A program made the translations under genes and the position numbers. Positions 10,056-19,733 of a stretch of 37,634 nucleotides of DNA are shown here, in pieces. The stretch is from Streptococcus saliviloxodontae. GTDB taxonomy: Bacteria > Bacillota > Bacilli > Lactobacillales > Streptococcaceae. Each line of letters opens with the position of its first letter. Position 1 is the stretch's first letter. Location of the stretch: NCBI RefSeq assembly GCF_016908655.1, contig NZ_JAFBEI010000024.1:1-37634 (forward strand). The letters run 5' to 3'. The notes under the pieces are model-generated. The model was not told the DNA's origin, made no database searches, and worked only from the letters and a program-made list of their open reading frames with translations.

Positions 10056-11402
10056 ATGTCTAGAAAATTAGTAACCATTAGCCAAGTTAGTCAATATGTT
10101 GACCAAGAAGTCACAATTGGTGCTTGGGTTGCCAATAAATCTGGCAAAGGTAAAATTGCCTTTGTTCAACTTCGTGATGGCTCTGCCTTTTTCCAAGGAG
10201 TTGCCTTCAAACCAAACTTTATCGAGAAATATGGTGAAGAAGCAGGTCTTGAAAAATTTGATACCATCAAACGTCTTAGCCAAGAAACATCTGTTTATGT
10301 GACAGGTATTGTTAAGGCTGACGAACGTTCTAAGTTTGGTTACGAGCTTGATATTACTGATATTGAAGTGATTGGTGAATCAAAAGACTACCCAATCACA
10401 CCAAAAGAGCATGGAACAGACTTCTTGATGGATAATCGCCACCTTTGGTTGCGTTCACGTCGTCAGGTTGCTATCATGCAAATCCGTAATGCTATCTTGA
10501 TGGCATCAACAGAATTCTTTGATAAAAATGGATTTATCAAGTTTGATAGCCCAATCTTGTCAAGTAATGCTGCTGAAGATTCAACAGAACTATTTGAAAC
10601 AGATTATTTCGGTAACCCAGCTTTCCTTAGCCAGTCTGGTCAGCTTTATCTTGAAGCGGGTGCCATGGCGCTTGGTCGTGTCTATGACTTTGGTCCAGTA
10701 TTCCGTGCGGAAAAATCAAAAACACGCCGTCACTTGACTGAGTTTTGGATGATGGATGCGGAGTACCCATTCCTGACGCACGATGAGTCACTTGACCTTC
10801 AAGAGGCTTACGTTAAAGCCCTTATCCAAGGTGTTCTTGATCGTGCACCACAAGCTCTTGAGACCCTTGAGCGTGATGTGGATGCTCTTAAACGCTACGT
10901 TGCTGAACCATTTAAACGTGTATCATACGATGATGCGATTTCGCTTCTTCAAGATCATGAGTCAGATGAAGACGCAGATTACGAACACTTAGAACATGGT
11001 GATGACTTTGGTTCTCCACACGAAACATGGATTTCAAACTACTTTGGCGTACCAACGTTTGTTTGCAACTATCCAGCAAGCTTTAAAGCCTTCTACATGA
11101 AACCAGTTCCAGGCAACCCAGAGCGTGTGCTTTGTGCTGACCTTTTGGCGCCAGAAGGTTATGGAGAAATCATCGGTGGTTCTGAGCGTGAGACCGATTA
11201 CGATAAGTTGATGGCTCGTATCGACGAAGAAGGCCTTAACCCAGCCGATTACGACTTCTATCTTGATCTTCGTAAATATGGTTCAGTACCACACTGTGGA
11301 TTTGGTCTTGGTTTGGAACGTATGGTAACTTTCGTTGCTGGTACAAAACACATCCGTGAAGCTATTCCATTCCCACGTATGTTGCACCGCATCAAACCTT
11401 AA
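10056..11402 (+). CDS. asnS: Asparaginyl-tRNA synthetase
   Basis: 448 residues, a class IIb aminoacyl-tRNA synthetase charging tRNA-Asn. The N-terminal OB-fold (about residues 1-115: [24 protein letters not shown]) binds the anticodon. The catalytic core shows motif 2 in [20 protein letters not shown] and motif 3 in GFGLGLERM near the end. The ATG at 10056 follows a purine-rich AAGAAAAGAGA. It lies 61 nt after aspB and is probably co-transcribed with it; a terminator follows. Confidence 0.96.
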   Translation: MSRKLVTISQVSQYVDQEVTIGAWVANKSGKGKIAFVQLRDGSAFFQGVAFKPNFIEKYGEEAGLEKFDTIKRLSQETSVYVTGIVKADERSKFGYELDITDIEVIGESKDYPITPKEHGTDFLMDNRHLWLRSRRQVAIMQIRNAILMASTEFFDKNGFIKFDSPILSSNAAEDSTELFETDYFGNPAFLSQSGQLYLEAGAMALGRVYDFGPVFRAEKSKTRRHLTEFWMMDAEYPFLTHDESLDLQEAYVKALIQGVLDRAPQALETLERDVDALKRYVAEPFKRVSYDDAISLLQDHESDEDADYEHLEHGDDFGSPHETWISNYFGVPTFVCNYPASFKAFYMKPVPGNPERVLCADLLAPEGYGEIIGGSERETDYDKLMARIDEEGLNPADYDFYLDLRKYGSVPHCGFGLGLERMVTFVAGTKHIREAIPFPRMLHRIKP

Positions 11403-11413
11403 TAAAACCCTTG

Positions 11414-11440
11414 AAAACTGTCTTTGGGCAGTTTTTCTTT
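11414..11440 (+). terminator. Terminator after asnS
   Basis: Arms AAAACTGTC (11414-11422) and GGCAGTTTT (11427-11435) pair over 9 bp (one G-U), loop TTTG, followed by a T-rich run. Confidence 0.85.
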
Positions 11441-11448
11441 TATTTTCG

Positions 11449-11477
11449 TTGAAAGCTCTGCTATTTTTTGGTAAAAT
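11449..11477 (+). promoter_or_regulatory. Promoter of the pheS leader
   Basis: -35 TTGAAA (11449-11454), 17-bp spacer, extended -10 TGG-TAAAAT (box at 11472-11477). Transcription would start near 11484, just before the T-box RNA. Confidence 0.8.
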
Positions 11478-11483
11478 AGTCAG

Positions 11484-11663
11484 TAATTGAATAGAGCTTG
11501 AGAGACTAGTAACCTTTTGGCAATTGACAGGGAGTGGGGGCCGTGACTGGAAGTCCCCTCAAGGAAAAATTGGTGAATTCACTCTTGTGTAGGCTAGGGA
11601 ATTAAGGTTTGCTTTTGCAAATAAAAACGGATGGTACCGCGTGTCAACGCTCCGATTAGGAAG
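11484..11663 (+). ncRNA. T-box riboswitch, tRNA-Phe responsive
   Basis: The antiterminator is clear: CGGA, a 7-nt bulge TGGTACC (11632-11638), GCG, loop TGTCAA, CGC, TCCG (11628-11654). The bulge TGGT pairs with an A-CCA tRNA end. A TTC triplet in a plausible specifier loop (11578-11580) would read tRNA-Phe, fitting the downstream pheS/pheT genes. A stem III-like hairpin TTTGC/GCAAA is present around 11608-11621. The competing terminator is weak: AACGCTCC can pair with GGAAGTGTT (one bulge), but the T-run begins only about 12 nt later and is broken. Confidence 0.88.
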
Positions 11664-11823
11664 TGTTGGTATGTGGTATTTTGTTTTACCCAACTGTTCA
11701 ACATAACGAGAGTTTAAGAGACTAAATAGAAAGGAATGTTTGGTTATATCATGACCAAACAGGCCCGAGCTAGTATTAAGGTGAGGTCAGCTTGATACTG
11801 TATAGGGCTTTGTAGCTTAATTT
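11664..11823 (+). promoter_or_regulatory. Structured leader between T-box and pheS
   Basis: The stretch contains an 8-bp hairpin TGTTTGGT/ACCAAACA (11737-11744, 11754-11761). A second long hairpin pairs GCCC (11763-11766) with GGGC (11805-11808) around a 9-bp stem AGTATTAAG/CTTGATACT (11772-11780, 11791-11799). The loop of the second holds the only Shine-Dalgarno-like run, AAGGTGAGG. Two short reading frames are possible: 11671-11706 (11 codons, AGGAAG 7 nt upstream) and 11736-11795 (19 codons). Function unknown. Confidence 0.5.
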
Positions 11824-12867
11824 ATGGATTTACAAGCACAATTAGAAGAGTTGAGAATCTCAACCCAGGCTAAGTTGAAAGAAATGACTGGAGAGCATGC
11901 CAAGGAACTCCAAGACTTGCGTGTCTCAGTTCTTGGTAAAAAAGGCTCTTTGACGGATCTTTTGAAAGGATTGAAAGATCTCTCGAACGAGGAACGTCCA
12001 AAAATTGGTAAAATGGTTAACGAAGTGCGTGACGTTTTGACGCAAGCCTTTGAAGAGACAGCCAAATTGGTCGAAGAGGCTAAAATCCAAGCCCAACTTG
12101 ATGCAGAGAGTTTGGATGTTACCCTTCCAGGACGTCAGGTTGCCGTTGGTCACCGTCATGTCTTGACACAAACATCTGAAGAAATCGAAGACATTTTCCT
12201 AGGAATGGGCTTCCAAATCGTTGATGGTTTTGAGGTTGAAAAAGACTACTATAACTTTGAGCGCATGAATCTTCCAAAAGATCACCCAGCTCGTGACATG
12301 CAGGACACTTTCTACATCACAGAAGAAATCTTACTTCGTACGCACACCAGTCCTGTCCAAGCTCGTACGCTTGACCAACATGATTTCAGCAAAGGTCCTC
12401 TTAAGATGGTCTCACCAGGGCGTGTGTTCCGTCGTGATACAGATGATGCCACTCACTCGCACCAATTCCACCAAATTGAAGGGCTTGTTGTCGGGAAAAA
12501 CATTTCAATGGGAGACCTTAAAGGGACGCTTGAGATGATTATCAAGAAAATGTTCGGTGAAGACCGCAAAATCCGTCTTCGTCCATCTTACTTCCCATTT
12601 ACAGAGCCATCAGTAGAGGTTGACGTGTCATGTTTCAAATGTGGTGGTGCTGGCTGTAACGTCTGCAAGAAAACTGGCTGGATTGAAATTCTCGGAGCTG
12701 GTATGGTTCACCCGCAGGTCTTGGAAATGTCTGGTGTTGACTCAGAAGAGTTTTCAGGTTTTGCCTTTGGTCTAGGTCAAGAACGTATCGCCATGCTTCG
12801 TTATGGTATCAATGACATTCGCGGCTTCTACCAAGGTGATGTCCGCTTCAGTCAACAATTCAAGTAA
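11824..12867 (+). CDS. pheS: Phenylalanyl-tRNA synthetase alpha subunit
   Basis: 347 residues. The catalytic subunit of the (alpha-beta)2 enzyme that charges tRNA-Phe. The N-terminal coiled coil (about 1-90: [10 protein letters not shown]..., [14 protein letters not shown]) binds tRNA. The class II core has motif 2 in [24 protein letters not shown] and motif 3 in [26 protein letters not shown] cysteine cluster is present, as in other streptococcal PheS. Start [10 protein letters not shown] fits the family, yet no Shine-Dalgarno sequence lies within 20 nt of ATG; the nearest is about 36 nt upstream inside a hairpin loop. Controlled by the T-box upstream. Confidence 0.96.
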   Translation: MDLQAQLEELRISTQAKLKEMTGEHAKELQDLRVSVLGKKGSLTDLLKGLKDLSNEERPKIGKMVNEVRDVLTQAFEETAKLVEEAKIQAQLDAESLDVTLPGRQVAVGHRHVLTQTSEEIEDIFLGMGFQIVDGFEVEKDYYNFERMNLPKDHPARDMQDTFYITEEILLRTHTSPVQARTLDQHDFSKGPLKMVSPGRVFRRDTDDATHSHQFHQIEGLVVGKNISMGDLKGTLEMIIKKMFGEDRKIRLRPSYFPFTEPSVEVDVSCFKCGGAGCNVCKKTGWIEILGAGMVHPQVLEMSGVDSEEFSGFAFGLGQERIAMLRYGINDIRGFYQGDVRFSQQFK

Positions 12868-12868
12868 A

Positions 12869-13393
12869 ATGGCAGTTATCACCGTTGAAAAAATAGCAAC
12901 TAATCAGGTCAAGGACTTGCGTCAATTAGCCATGGACAGTTTTACAGAAACCTTTGCCCATGACAATACACCAGATCAGCTGGAGCATTACTACCAAACC
13001 GCCTACTCAGAGGAGACTTTGGTAGCTGAGTTAGGTCACCCAGAGTCAGAGCATTATTTTGTCAAGGTCGACGGTCAGCTGGCAGGCTTTCTTAAGATTA
13101 ACTGGGGTGCTGCTCAGACGGAGCAGGAGTTGGAAAATAGTTTTGAAATTCAACGAATCTATATTCTTCAGGCTTTTCAAGGGCATGGTCTAGGGAAAAA
13201 ACTCTTTGAGTATGCGCTGCAATTAGCGCAAGAAAGAGGCTTTACCTGGGCTTGGTTAGGTGTCTGGGAGAAGAATTTCAAAGCACAGGCCTTTTATGCC
13301 AAGTATGGTTTTGAAAAATTCGCCGAGCACGCCTTTCCCGTTTCAGAAGACAAGATAGATCTTGATTGGTTGCTCAAGAAAAAACTGAATTAA
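12869..13393 (+). CDS. GNAT-family N-acetyltransferase
   Basis: 174 residues from ATG 12869, one base after the pheS stop (TAA-A-ATG), so translation is probably coupled; a longer in-frame extension into pheS is rejected. The acetyl-CoA site is visible as FQGHGLGKKLFEYA (Q/RxxGxG), with later elements LGVWEKNFKAQAFYAKYGFEK typical of GNAT motif B. The substrate cannot be told; the family includes spermidine/spermine (PaiA-like) and protein N-terminal acetyltransferases. Its place between the two PheRS subunits is recurrent in streptococci and puts it under the same T-box control. Confidence 0.88.
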   Translation: MAVITVEKIATNQVKDLRQLAMDSFTETFAHDNTPDQLEHYYQTAYSEETLVAELGHPESEHYFVKVDGQLAGFLKINWGAAQTEQELENSFEIQRIYILQAFQGHGLGKKLFEYALQLAQERGFTWAWLGVWEKNFKAQAFYAKYGFEKFAEHAFPVSEDKIDLDWLLKKKLN

Positions 13394-13423
13394 TACATAT
13401 CAAAAACAAAAAAGAGGAAGAAG

Positions 13424-15829
13424 ATGTTAGTATCATATCAATGGCTAAAAGAGTTGGTGGACATCGATGTGCCATCAGCTGATTTGGCTGAAAAAATGTC
13501 AACGACAGGTATTGAGGTTGAGGGTGTTGAAGTCCCAGCTGAAGGTCTGTCAAAATTAGTAGTCGGACATGTGGTTTCTTGTGAAGATGTGCCAGAAACA
13601 CACTTGCACCTTTGCCAAGTAGACACTGGTGATGATGAGCTTCGTCAAATCGTCTGCGGTGCACCAAACGTAACAGCTGGAATCAAGGTTATCGTGGCAG
13701 TGCCAGGTGCTCGTATCGCTGACAATTATAAAATCAAAAAAGGTAAAATCCGTGGTATGGAATCACTCGGTATGATTTGCTCCCTCCAAGAGCTTGGCCT
13801 TCCTGAGTCAATCATTCCAAAAGAATTTTCAGATGGTATCCAAATCTTGCCAGAAGATGCTGTCCCTGGAGATGAGATTTTCAAATACCTTGACCTTGAT
13901 GACGAAATCATCGAGCTTTCAATCACACCAAACCGTGCGGATGCTCTTTCAATGCGTGGTGTAGCCCACGAAGTGGCTGCCATCTACGGCAAGTCAGTCA
14001 ACTTCCCTGAGAAATCTCTTACTGAAAATGGCAAAGCTGCAAGCGATGTCTTGGAAGTGGCAATCGAAAGCGACAAGGTTTACACTTATGCTAGCCGTAT
14101 CGTGGAAAATGTGACCATCGCACCAAGTCCACAGTGGTTGCAAAACAAACTCATGAATGCTGGTATCCGTCCAATCAACAACGTTGTTGACGTGACCAAC
14201 TATGTTCTTCTCTATTTCGGACAACCAATGCATGCCTTTGACTTTGATAAGTTTGAAGGGAATAAAATCGTGGCTCGTGATGCGCGTGACGGTGAAAAAT
14301 TGGTAACACTTGACGGTGAAGAACGCGACTTGACTGCAGAAGATATCGTCATTACAGTTGCTGACAAACCAGTTGCCCTTGCAGGTGTTATGGGTGGTCA
14401 ATCGACTGAAATTGATGCTTCATCTAAGAATGTTGTTCTTGAAGCTGCGGTATTTGAAGGAAAATCAATCCGTAAAACAAGCGGTCGTCTCAACCTTCGT
14501 TCAGAAAGTTCATCACGTTTTGAAAAAGGTATCAACTATGCCACAGTAACAGAAGCCCTCGACTTTGCAGCTGCTATGTTGCAAGAATTGGCTGGTGGAG
14601 AGGTTCTCTCTGGTCGTGTTCAAGCTGGTCACGTTCCTACTGAACCAGTTGAGGTCTCAACAAGTCTTGACTATGTCAACGTTCGTTTGGGAACTGAATT
14701 GACATTTGCTGATATCGAAGATGTCTTTGCCAAACTTGGTTTCGGTCTTGCTGGCAATGAGGAAAAATTCACTGTTTCAGTACCACGTCGTCGTTGGGAT
14801 ATTGCTATTCAGGCTGACTTGGTGGAAGAAATTGCTCGTATCTACGGTTATGATAAGCTTCCAACAACTCTTCCAGAAGCAGCTGGAACAGCAGGTGAAT
14901 TGACTGCAACCCAAGCCCTTCGTCGTAAAGTGCGCAGCATTGCTGAGGGAGCTGGCTTGACTGAAATCATCTCATACGCTTTGACAACGCCTGAAAAAGC
15001 GATTGAGTTCAACCTTGCACCAAGCAATATCACTGAGCTCATGTGGCCAATGTCAGTGGAACGCTCTGCCCTTCGTCAGAACGTGGTTTCCGGTATGCTT
15101 GATACCATTGCTTACAACGTTGCGCGTAAACAAAGCAATCTTGCTATCTATGAAATCGGAAAAGTATTCGAACAAGCTGGCAATCCAAAAGAAGACTTGC
15201 CAACTGAGATTGATACCTTTGCCTTTGCCATATCTGGTTTGGTCGCTGAAAAAGATTTCCAAACTCCAGCGACACCAGTTGATTTCTTCTATGCTAAAGG
15301 TATCCTTGAGTTAGTCTTTGATAAGCTTGGACTTGATGTGACTTATGTGGCTGAAAAAGGTCTGGCTAGCATGCACCCAGGTCGTACAGCCCGTATCGAA
15401 CGTGATGGTCAGGTGCTTGGTTTTGTGGGTCAAGTTCACCCACAAACCGCTAAAGATTACAGCATTCCAGAAACTTATGTCGCTGAGCTTAATGTAACAG
15501 CTATTGAAGCAGCGCTTGAGCCAGCCTCTGCCTTTGTGGAAATCACCAAGTTCCCAGCTGTTTCGCGTGACATCGCTCTGCTATTGAACAAGGAAACGAG
15601 CCACCAAGCTATCGTGGATGCCATCCAGTCAGCAGGTGTGAAACGCTTGACATCTATCAAACTCTTTGACGTTTATGCAGGTGCCAATATCGAAGCTGGC
15701 AAGAAATCAATGGCTTACAGCCTCACTTTCCAAAATCCAGCAGACAACCTCACAGACGAAGAAGTTGCCAAATACATGGAAAAAATCACTAAAGCTCTAG
15801 AAGAAAAAACAGGGGCTCAAGTCCGATAA
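13424..15829 (+). CDS. pheT: Phenylalanyl-tRNA synthetase beta subunit
   Basis: 801 residues, normal for the bacterial long form. Domain order: EMAP-II-like tRNA-binding domain (about 40-150: [24 protein letters not shown]), B3/B4 editing domain that hydrolyses Tyr-tRNA-Phe (about 210-385), B5 domain (about 405-475), a catalytic-like core, and the ferredoxin-fold anticodon-binding domain at the end ([21 protein letters not shown] to EKTGAQVR). The ribosome binding site AAGAGGAAGAAG precedes ATG. Last gene of the pheS operon, followed by a strong terminator. Confidence 0.96.
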   Translation: MLVSYQWLKELVDIDVPSADLAEKMSTTGIEVEGVEVPAEGLSKLVVGHVVSCEDVPETHLHLCQVDTGDDELRQIVCGAPNVTAGIKVIVAVPGARIADNYKIKKGKIRGMESLGMICSLQELGLPESIIPKEFSDGIQILPEDAVPGDEIFKYLDLDDEIIELSITPNRADALSMRGVAHEVAAIYGKSVNFPEKSLTENGKAASDVLEVAIESDKVYTYASRIVENVTIAPSPQWLQNKLMNAGIRPINNVVDVTNYVLLYFGQPMHAFDFDKFEGNKIVARDARDGEKLVTLDGEERDLTAEDIVITVADKPVALAGVMGGQSTEIDASSKNVVLEAAVFEGKSIRKTSGRLNLRSESSSRFEKGINYATVTEALDFAAAMLQELAGGEVLSGRVQAGHVPTEPVEVSTSLDYVNVRLGTELTFADIEDVFAKLGFGLAGNEEKFTVSVPRRRWDIAIQADLVEEIARIYGYDKLPTTLPEAAGTAGELTATQALRRKVRSIAEGAGLTEIISYALTTPEKAIEFNLAPSNITELMWPMSVERSALRQNVVSGMLDTIAYNVARKQSNLAIYEIGKVFEQAGNPKEDLPTEIDTFAFAISGLVAEKDFQTPATPVDFFYAKGILELVFDKLGLDVTYVAEKGLASMHPGRTARIERDGQVLGFVGQVHPQTAKDYSIPETYVAELNVTAIEAALEPASAFVEITKFPAVSRDIALLLNKETSHQAIVDAIQSAGVKRLTSIKLFDVYAGANIEAGKKSMAYSLTFQNPADNLTDEEVAKYMEKITKALEEKTGAQVR

Positions 15830-15832
15830 CAA

Positions 15833-15866
15833 AAAAATCCTACCAATAATATGTGGTAGGATTTTT
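15833..15866. terminator. Bidirectional terminator between pheT and ypfJ-like gene
   Basis: Perfect 13-bp arms AAAAATCCTACCA (15833-15845) and TGGTAGGATTTTT (15854-15866), loop ATAATATG. A/T runs on both sides serve both convergent genes. Confidence 0.93.
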
Positions 15867-15868
15867 GC

Positions 15869-16768
15869 TTAGATATTACTATTAAACGTATCACCATGTT
15901 GAATATCACCGTATTGATAGCCACGGTTAAACCAAGTTTGGCGTTGTTTTGAGGTGCCATGAGTGAAGCTGTCTGGTATGGTTCTGCCGTAAGCCTGCTT
16001 TTGCAAGGTATCATCGCCAACTGCGTGGGCAGCGGTCATGGCTTCTTGGATGTCATCTGTATCAAGGAGTTTGTTGTCTTGGACATATTTTGCCCAAGCG
16101 CCAGCATAGTAGTCTGCTTGTAATTCAAGTCGGACATTGAGTGCGTTAGCTTCTTTTTCTGACAGTCCTTGTCTTTGTTTATTATATTGAGACATGATAC
16201 CTAGCTCTTCTTGAATGTGGTGTCCGACTTCGTGAGCGACAACGTAAGCCATGGCGAAATCCCCCTTGGCACCGTATTTGTCACCTAACTCACGATAAAA
16301 GGACAAGTCGATATAAATCTTTTGGTCTCCTGAACAGTAGAAAGGTCCAGCTTGTGCTGAGCCTTGTCCGCATGCCGTTTGGACACTGTCAGTGTAATAA
16401 ACCATGGTTGGAAAATCGTACTGACGACCGTTCTTCTGAAACTCCTGACTCCAAAAATCTTCTGTCGAAGCTAGGACTTTGCTGAGAAATTGAGCCTCTT
16501 GATCAGTTGCTTGGCTGGATTGAGAGGTGGTTTGATGACTAGTGACTGATTGTGGGCTACTCGAGTTGCTACCTAAAAGCCCTCCCAAACCAGAAATACC
16601 TCCGAAAGCGACTAGAACGAGGACAAGAATGAGCTTACCTTTCCATCCTAAGCGTGAAAAGAGGGCAGAAAAAAGTGGATTAGAAGCATTGGTGTAGTTA
16701 TTTTGAGAGCTAGTTTGTCCACGACGATCGTCGATATGTTGGCTCTCTCTAAGTTTGTCTGTTTTCAT
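15869..16768 (-). CDS. YpfJ-type neutral zinc metallopeptidase, membrane anchored
   Basis: 299 residues from the ATG at 16768-16766, which has GGAGATAATT upstream; the 24-codon extension is rejected. A cytoplasmic N-terminus with DDRRGQ is followed by one membrane segment (about 45-67, KLILVLVLVAFGGISGLGGLLG), a Ser/Gln-rich linker and the peptidase domain. The zinc site is AHEVGHHIQ (HExxH), with a downstream acidic helix LELQADYYAGAWA giving the third ligand. CSGDQKIYID and AVGDD complete the family signature. The C-terminal THGTSKQRQTWFNRGY is also typical. Substrates in streptococci are unknown. Convergent with pheT and divergent from the glucan-binding gene. Confidence 0.9.
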   Translation of the reverse strand: MKTDKLRESQHIDDRRGQTSSQNNYTNASNPLFSALFSRLGWKGKLILVLVLVAFGGISGLGGLLGSNSSSPQSVTSHQTTSQSSQATDQEAQFLSKVLASTEDFWSQEFQKNGRQYDFPTMVYYTDSVQTACGQGSAQAGPFYCSGDQKIYIDLSFYRELGDKYGAKGDFAMAYVVAHEVGHHIQEELGIMSQYNKQRQGLSEKEANALNVRLELQADYYAGAWAKYVQDNKLLDTDDIQEAMTAAHAVGDDTLQKQAYGRTIPDSFTHGTSKQRQTWFNRGYQYGDIQHGDTFNSNI

Positions 16769-16793
16769 AATTATCTCCAAAGTTATTTCTTTT

Positions 16794-16799
16794 ATTATA
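16794..16799 (-). promoter_or_regulatory. Possible -10 box for the metallopeptidase gene
   Basis: TATAAT on the minus strand, 25 nt before the start codon. No convincing -35 is seen. Confidence 0.4.
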
Positions 16800-17060
16800 T
16801 GATAATTTACAAAATAAAGTGAGCAAAAACGCTCAACCACTCAAAAAAGAGATAGAAGATTGGAGTTTTTTTGGTTTTATGGTTAGTCTTTTATTAAAAA
16901 GAGTAAGTAATGAAAATTTTGAGACGTTATTGCTAAAATCTTATTTTTAACGATCTAATCTACGGGGATGTTACCTTTGAAGCGTTTTTGACTATTTAGC
17001 GAGCCTCTGTTTACTTTTATCATTTTTGTTCGAAAGAGATATCTATTAAAATGATTAACG

Positions 17061-17078
17061 ATAACTAATTATAGTTAT
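17061..17078. promoter_or_regulatory. Inverted repeat upstream of the glucan-binding gene
   Basis: ATAACTA-ATTA-TAGTTAT: perfect 7-bp arms with a 4-bp spacer, centred about 50 bp before the predicted transcription start, a position suiting an activator. The regulator is not identified. The rest of 16769-17060 is AT-rich and shows no gene. Confidence 0.5.
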
Positions 17079-17084
17079 AGGATA

Positions 17085-17113
17085 TCGACAGAAAGATTAC
17101 TATCTTGTAAAAT
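17085..17113 (+). promoter_or_regulatory. Promoter of the glucan-binding protein gene
   Basis: -35 TCGACA (17085-17090), 17-bp spacer, -10 TAAAAT (17108-17113). Transcription would start near 17120, leaving a short leader with AAAGGAGATT before ATG 17143. Confidence 0.75.
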
Positions 17114-17142
17114 GATAACAGAATATTTAAAAGGAGATTAAA

Positions 17143-18666
17143 ATGTCAAAGAAGTATGGATACCGGTATTTGCTACCTTTGGTTATTAGTACATCTAGTC
17201 TAATCCTAGCAGCAAATCAGCTTACTGTTTCAGCCGATGAGGTGGGAGAGCCTCAGATTGAAGCAGTTGTGACAACAGAGGAAGTTGAGGTTAGTAACGA
17301 GACAAGTGTTGAAACTCAAGGTCAAGTGACTGAAATAACTGACCTAGCACAAGAGACTAGTCAAGCTCCAGTGACAGTCCTTTCTGAAGAGGAGACAGAG
17401 ACTAGCCAGGAAGTCACTGATGCTAAAACTGCTTCAGTACCGACGGAAGAAACAGAGGCAGCTAAGCTTGTTTCTCGAGATACTCAAGAGCAAGGCTTTG
17501 TGAAATCAGGAGACCAGTGGCTTTATTATAATCAAGATGGTCAGAAAGCAGTAGGAACAACTCAAATTGATGGCCAAACCTATTTCTTTGATCAAGATGG
17601 TTATCAATCTAAGGGGAAATTTGCTACTGCAGAAGATGGTAAAGAGTACTACTATGATGGTCATACTGGCCAACGAGTAAGTAATGATTTTGTGACAGAA
17701 GATGGCGGTGCGACTTGGTATTACGTCGATGCTCAAGGTCAGAAAGTTACAGGTAGACAAACCATTAATGGTCAGGACCTTTATTTTGACGAAGATGGTC
17801 GCCAAGTAAAAGGACATTTTGCGACGGAAAAGGGAAAATTTGACTTCTACTACTACGATGCTCAGACAGGCCAACGATTAACAAGCCAGTTTATCGAAAT
17901 CCCTTACGAGGTCAAATTATACCTTGGATTTGATTTAGTAGAGGTTAATGGCTCCACTGTAAAGAAAGAACGTTATTCTGAGCCAGAGACACGCCATTAC
18001 TATTATTATGTTGATGCTGAGGGACATGTAGTTACAGGGACTTACACAGCTGAGGATGGAAAAGTTTACTTTTTTGATCAGGATGGGGTTCAGGTAAAGG
18101 GTGACTTTGCTATCGCAGAAGATGGTAAAGAGTACTATTATGACGGAGATACTGGGGAGCGCGTTTCAAACAATCGTTTTGTGAGTGTTGCTTACGATAG
18201 TCGTGAAGCAACTAGTGTTTTTCAGGGTTCAGTGCATTATGCTTCAACTGGCAAGAAATATAGATGGTACTATATCACTGAAACGGGTGAAAAAGCTAAA
18301 GGTTATTATGTGGTCGATGGTGTAGAGTATTATTTTGATAAAAAGACTGGTGTCCAAATAAAAGGTGATGAAAAACCTTATACAGATGTAGATACCGATA
18401 AAGTGGGCGCTCTTGTATATGCTGTCTATCTCATGAAAGTACCAGGTTATGATTGGTATGACCTTTATCAATTTGATTCAAATGGTTATATCATATCAGG
18501 ACGTTATCTAACTAGAAAAAACTTTTTGGACTTTCCTAGCGTTTATTTAGAAACTGATGAGTCCGGTAATTATTCTATTTATGGTACTGGTAATGATTCA
18601 AGATATAATTCTTTGACGGAGTCAGATATTATTTTCTTTGAAGGGAACTATTATACGGTTGGTTAA
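17143..18666 (+). CDS. Secreted glucan-binding-repeat protein, prematurely stopped
   Basis: 507 residues. A signal peptide (about 1-32, SLILAANQLTVSADE) is followed by an acidic Thr/Glu-rich linker to about residue 115. Then come YG/cell-wall-binding repeats: units such as QWLYYNQDGQKAVGTTQIDG and TWYYVDAQGQKVTGRQTING, with aromatic clusters and G-D/Q-DG turns. These match the C-terminal glucan-binding domain of streptococcal glucosyltransferases (related to choline-binding repeats). No glucosyltransferase catalytic domain or other enzyme domain is present, so the role is probably binding extracellular glucan at the cell surface. The TAA at 18664-18666 is followed by 130 more in-frame codons of the same repeat type, so the product is probably a truncated form. 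No LPxTG anchor is seen. Confidence 0.85.
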   Translation: MSKKYGYRYLLPLVISTSSLILAANQLTVSADEVGEPQIEAVVTTEEVEVSNETSVETQGQVTEITDLAQETSQAPVTVLSEEETETSQEVTDAKTASVPTEETEAAKLVSRDTQEQGFVKSGDQWLYYNQDGQKAVGTTQIDGQTYFFDQDGYQSKGKFATAEDGKEYYYDGHTGQRVSNDFVTEDGGATWYYVDAQGQKVTGRQTINGQDLYFDEDGRQVKGHFATEKGKFDFYYYDAQTGQRLTSQFIEIPYEVKLYLGFDLVEVNGSTVKKERYSEPETRHYYYYVDAEGHVVTGTYTAEDGKVYFFDQDGVQVKGDFAIAEDGKEYYYDGDTGERVSNNRFVSVAYDSREATSVFQGSVHYASTGKKYRWYYITETGEKAKGYYVVDGVEYYFDKKTGVQIKGDEKPYTDVDTDKVGALVYAVYLMKVPGYDWYDLYQFDSNGYIISGRYLTRKNFLDFPSVYLETDESGNYSIYGTGNDSRYNSLTESDIIFFEGNYYTVG

Positions 18667-19059
18667 AATGGTATTCTTTCACCATTTGATGGCGATTATT
18701 CAAAATTATTTGGTAAGTTTGCGAGAGCCTATAGTCCATCTATTAAGCAGTATAATGGCAAAGAGTATTTTTACAATCCCTTAGGAAAACGTGTTTATGA
18801 TGATTTTGTTAAACCAGAGGGTAGTGATATTTGGTACTATGTCGGTCTAGATGGCCAAAAGGTGACTGGACGTCAAACAATCAAAGGGCAGGATTTGTAC
18901 TTCTTTGAGGACGGTTCGCAATCAAAAAATGGTTCATTTACCTATGATGGAAAAATAATGTTTACTGATGAAGCAGGAAATATCATCAAAGGCCAATGCT
19001 TTGAACGTGATGGGGTTAGCTATACAACAGATACTGATGGCTACCTTGTTGTAGAATAA
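18667..19059 (+). pseudogene. In-frame 3' remainder of the glucan-binding gene after a nonsense codon
   Basis: Directly after the TAA, the same frame continues as NGILSPFDGDYSKLFGKF and then repeats such as IWYYVGLDGQKVTGRQTIKG, closely similar to the repeats upstream, up to TAA 19057-19059. There is no frameshift and no start with a ribosome binding site at the junction, so a single base change to TAA is the simplest explanation. The intact gene would be 17143-19059 (638 sense codons once the stop is read through). Confidence 0.85.
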
Positions 19060-19095
19060 GTCTAGCTAAAAAATTTGCAGTTTTAGCCATTTGAG

Positions 19096-19138
19096 GTTGA
19101 AGAGAAGGTTGCTTTTAAACCAGACTCTTCAACTTTTT
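19096..19138 (+). terminator. Terminator after the glucan-binding gene
   Basis: Arms GTTGAAGAG (19096-19104) and CTCTTCAAC (19125-19133) with an inner GGTT/AACC pairing, followed by TTTTT. Confidence 0.85.
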
Positions 19139-19329
19139 GTATTTTCAGTGACTTGCGAGCAAAAAGTTACAGTCACTCTAGTAAAAGATAGAAGCTTTGA
19201 GATTTTTGTTTTGTGGTTGTTTTCTTTTATCTTTGGATTTAAGAAATCGTCCAAAGGTAGGTGTGCTAATGACTTGATTAAAGTACCAGACTTTAGTATG
19301 CTGATGGATATCAGATCAAGGAGGATGAC

Positions 19330-19713
19330 ATGTATCAATCACAAATTAAAGGAGATAAGCTTTACCATGCCACATCAGTAGGCTACGGTCAAGCTGTGGA
19401 GACTTTCGGTGACACTCAAGAGGGTGAAACACCTATGAGTCTTTTGGTTATTGCTTTGGGGTCTTGTGTTACCATGTGTATTCAAGGCTACTATAAACGC
19501 TATGAGAAAAAGGAAACTGTACAGACAGAACTTGCTATTTCTTATGATGAAGGGCATTTTGAGTTTGTCATTGAGATTGCTGATGATTTGACTGAACAGA
19601 AGAAAGAGGCTATCTTGGGCTATGTCAATCAATTCTGTCGTGTGAAAGCCTTGTTGAGAGAGGATTTGACGTTTACTTATAAACTAGTGGAAAAGAGCAA
19701 GGTTAGTGAATAG
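19330..19713 (+). CDS. OsmC/Ohr-family protein
   Basis: 127 residues. The OsmC fold is recognised from the helix with ALGSCVTMC and the later FCRVKALL, which carry the two redox cysteines used to reduce organic or fatty-acid hydroperoxides. [13 protein letters not shown] is the usual loop before the first Cys helix. The start is set by AAGGAGG 7 nt before ATG. It lies about 270 nt after the glucan-binding gene and just before rexB; its last codons form one arm of its terminator. Real substrate unknown; many streptococcal OsmC-like proteins are uncharacterised. Confidence 0.85.
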   Translation: MYQSQIKGDKLYHATSVGYGQAVETFGDTQEGETPMSLLVIALGSCVTMCIQGYYKRYEKKETVQTELAISYDEGHFEFVIEIADDLTEQKKEAILGYVNQFCRVKALLREDLTFTYKLVEKSKVSE

Positions 19714-19731
19714 GGCTAGCTTGCTCTTTTT
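19691..19731 (+). terminator. Terminator overlapping the osmC-like stop codon
   Basis: AAAAGAGCAAG (19691-19701, still coding) pairs with CTTGCTCTTTT (19720-19730). The 18-nt loop contains the stop codon; a further T and C follow. Confidence 0.75.
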
Positions 19732-19733
19732 CA

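Noticed and set aside
12803..12868. Upstream extension of the acetyltransferase into pheS
   Set aside because: It overlaps conserved pheS codons in another frame; ATG 12869 directly after the pheS stop is the natural coupled start.
19091..19381. 96-codon frame between the glucan-binding and OsmC-like genes
   Set aside because: It runs through a terminator hairpin, lacks a ribosome binding site, overlaps the OsmC start and resembles no family.
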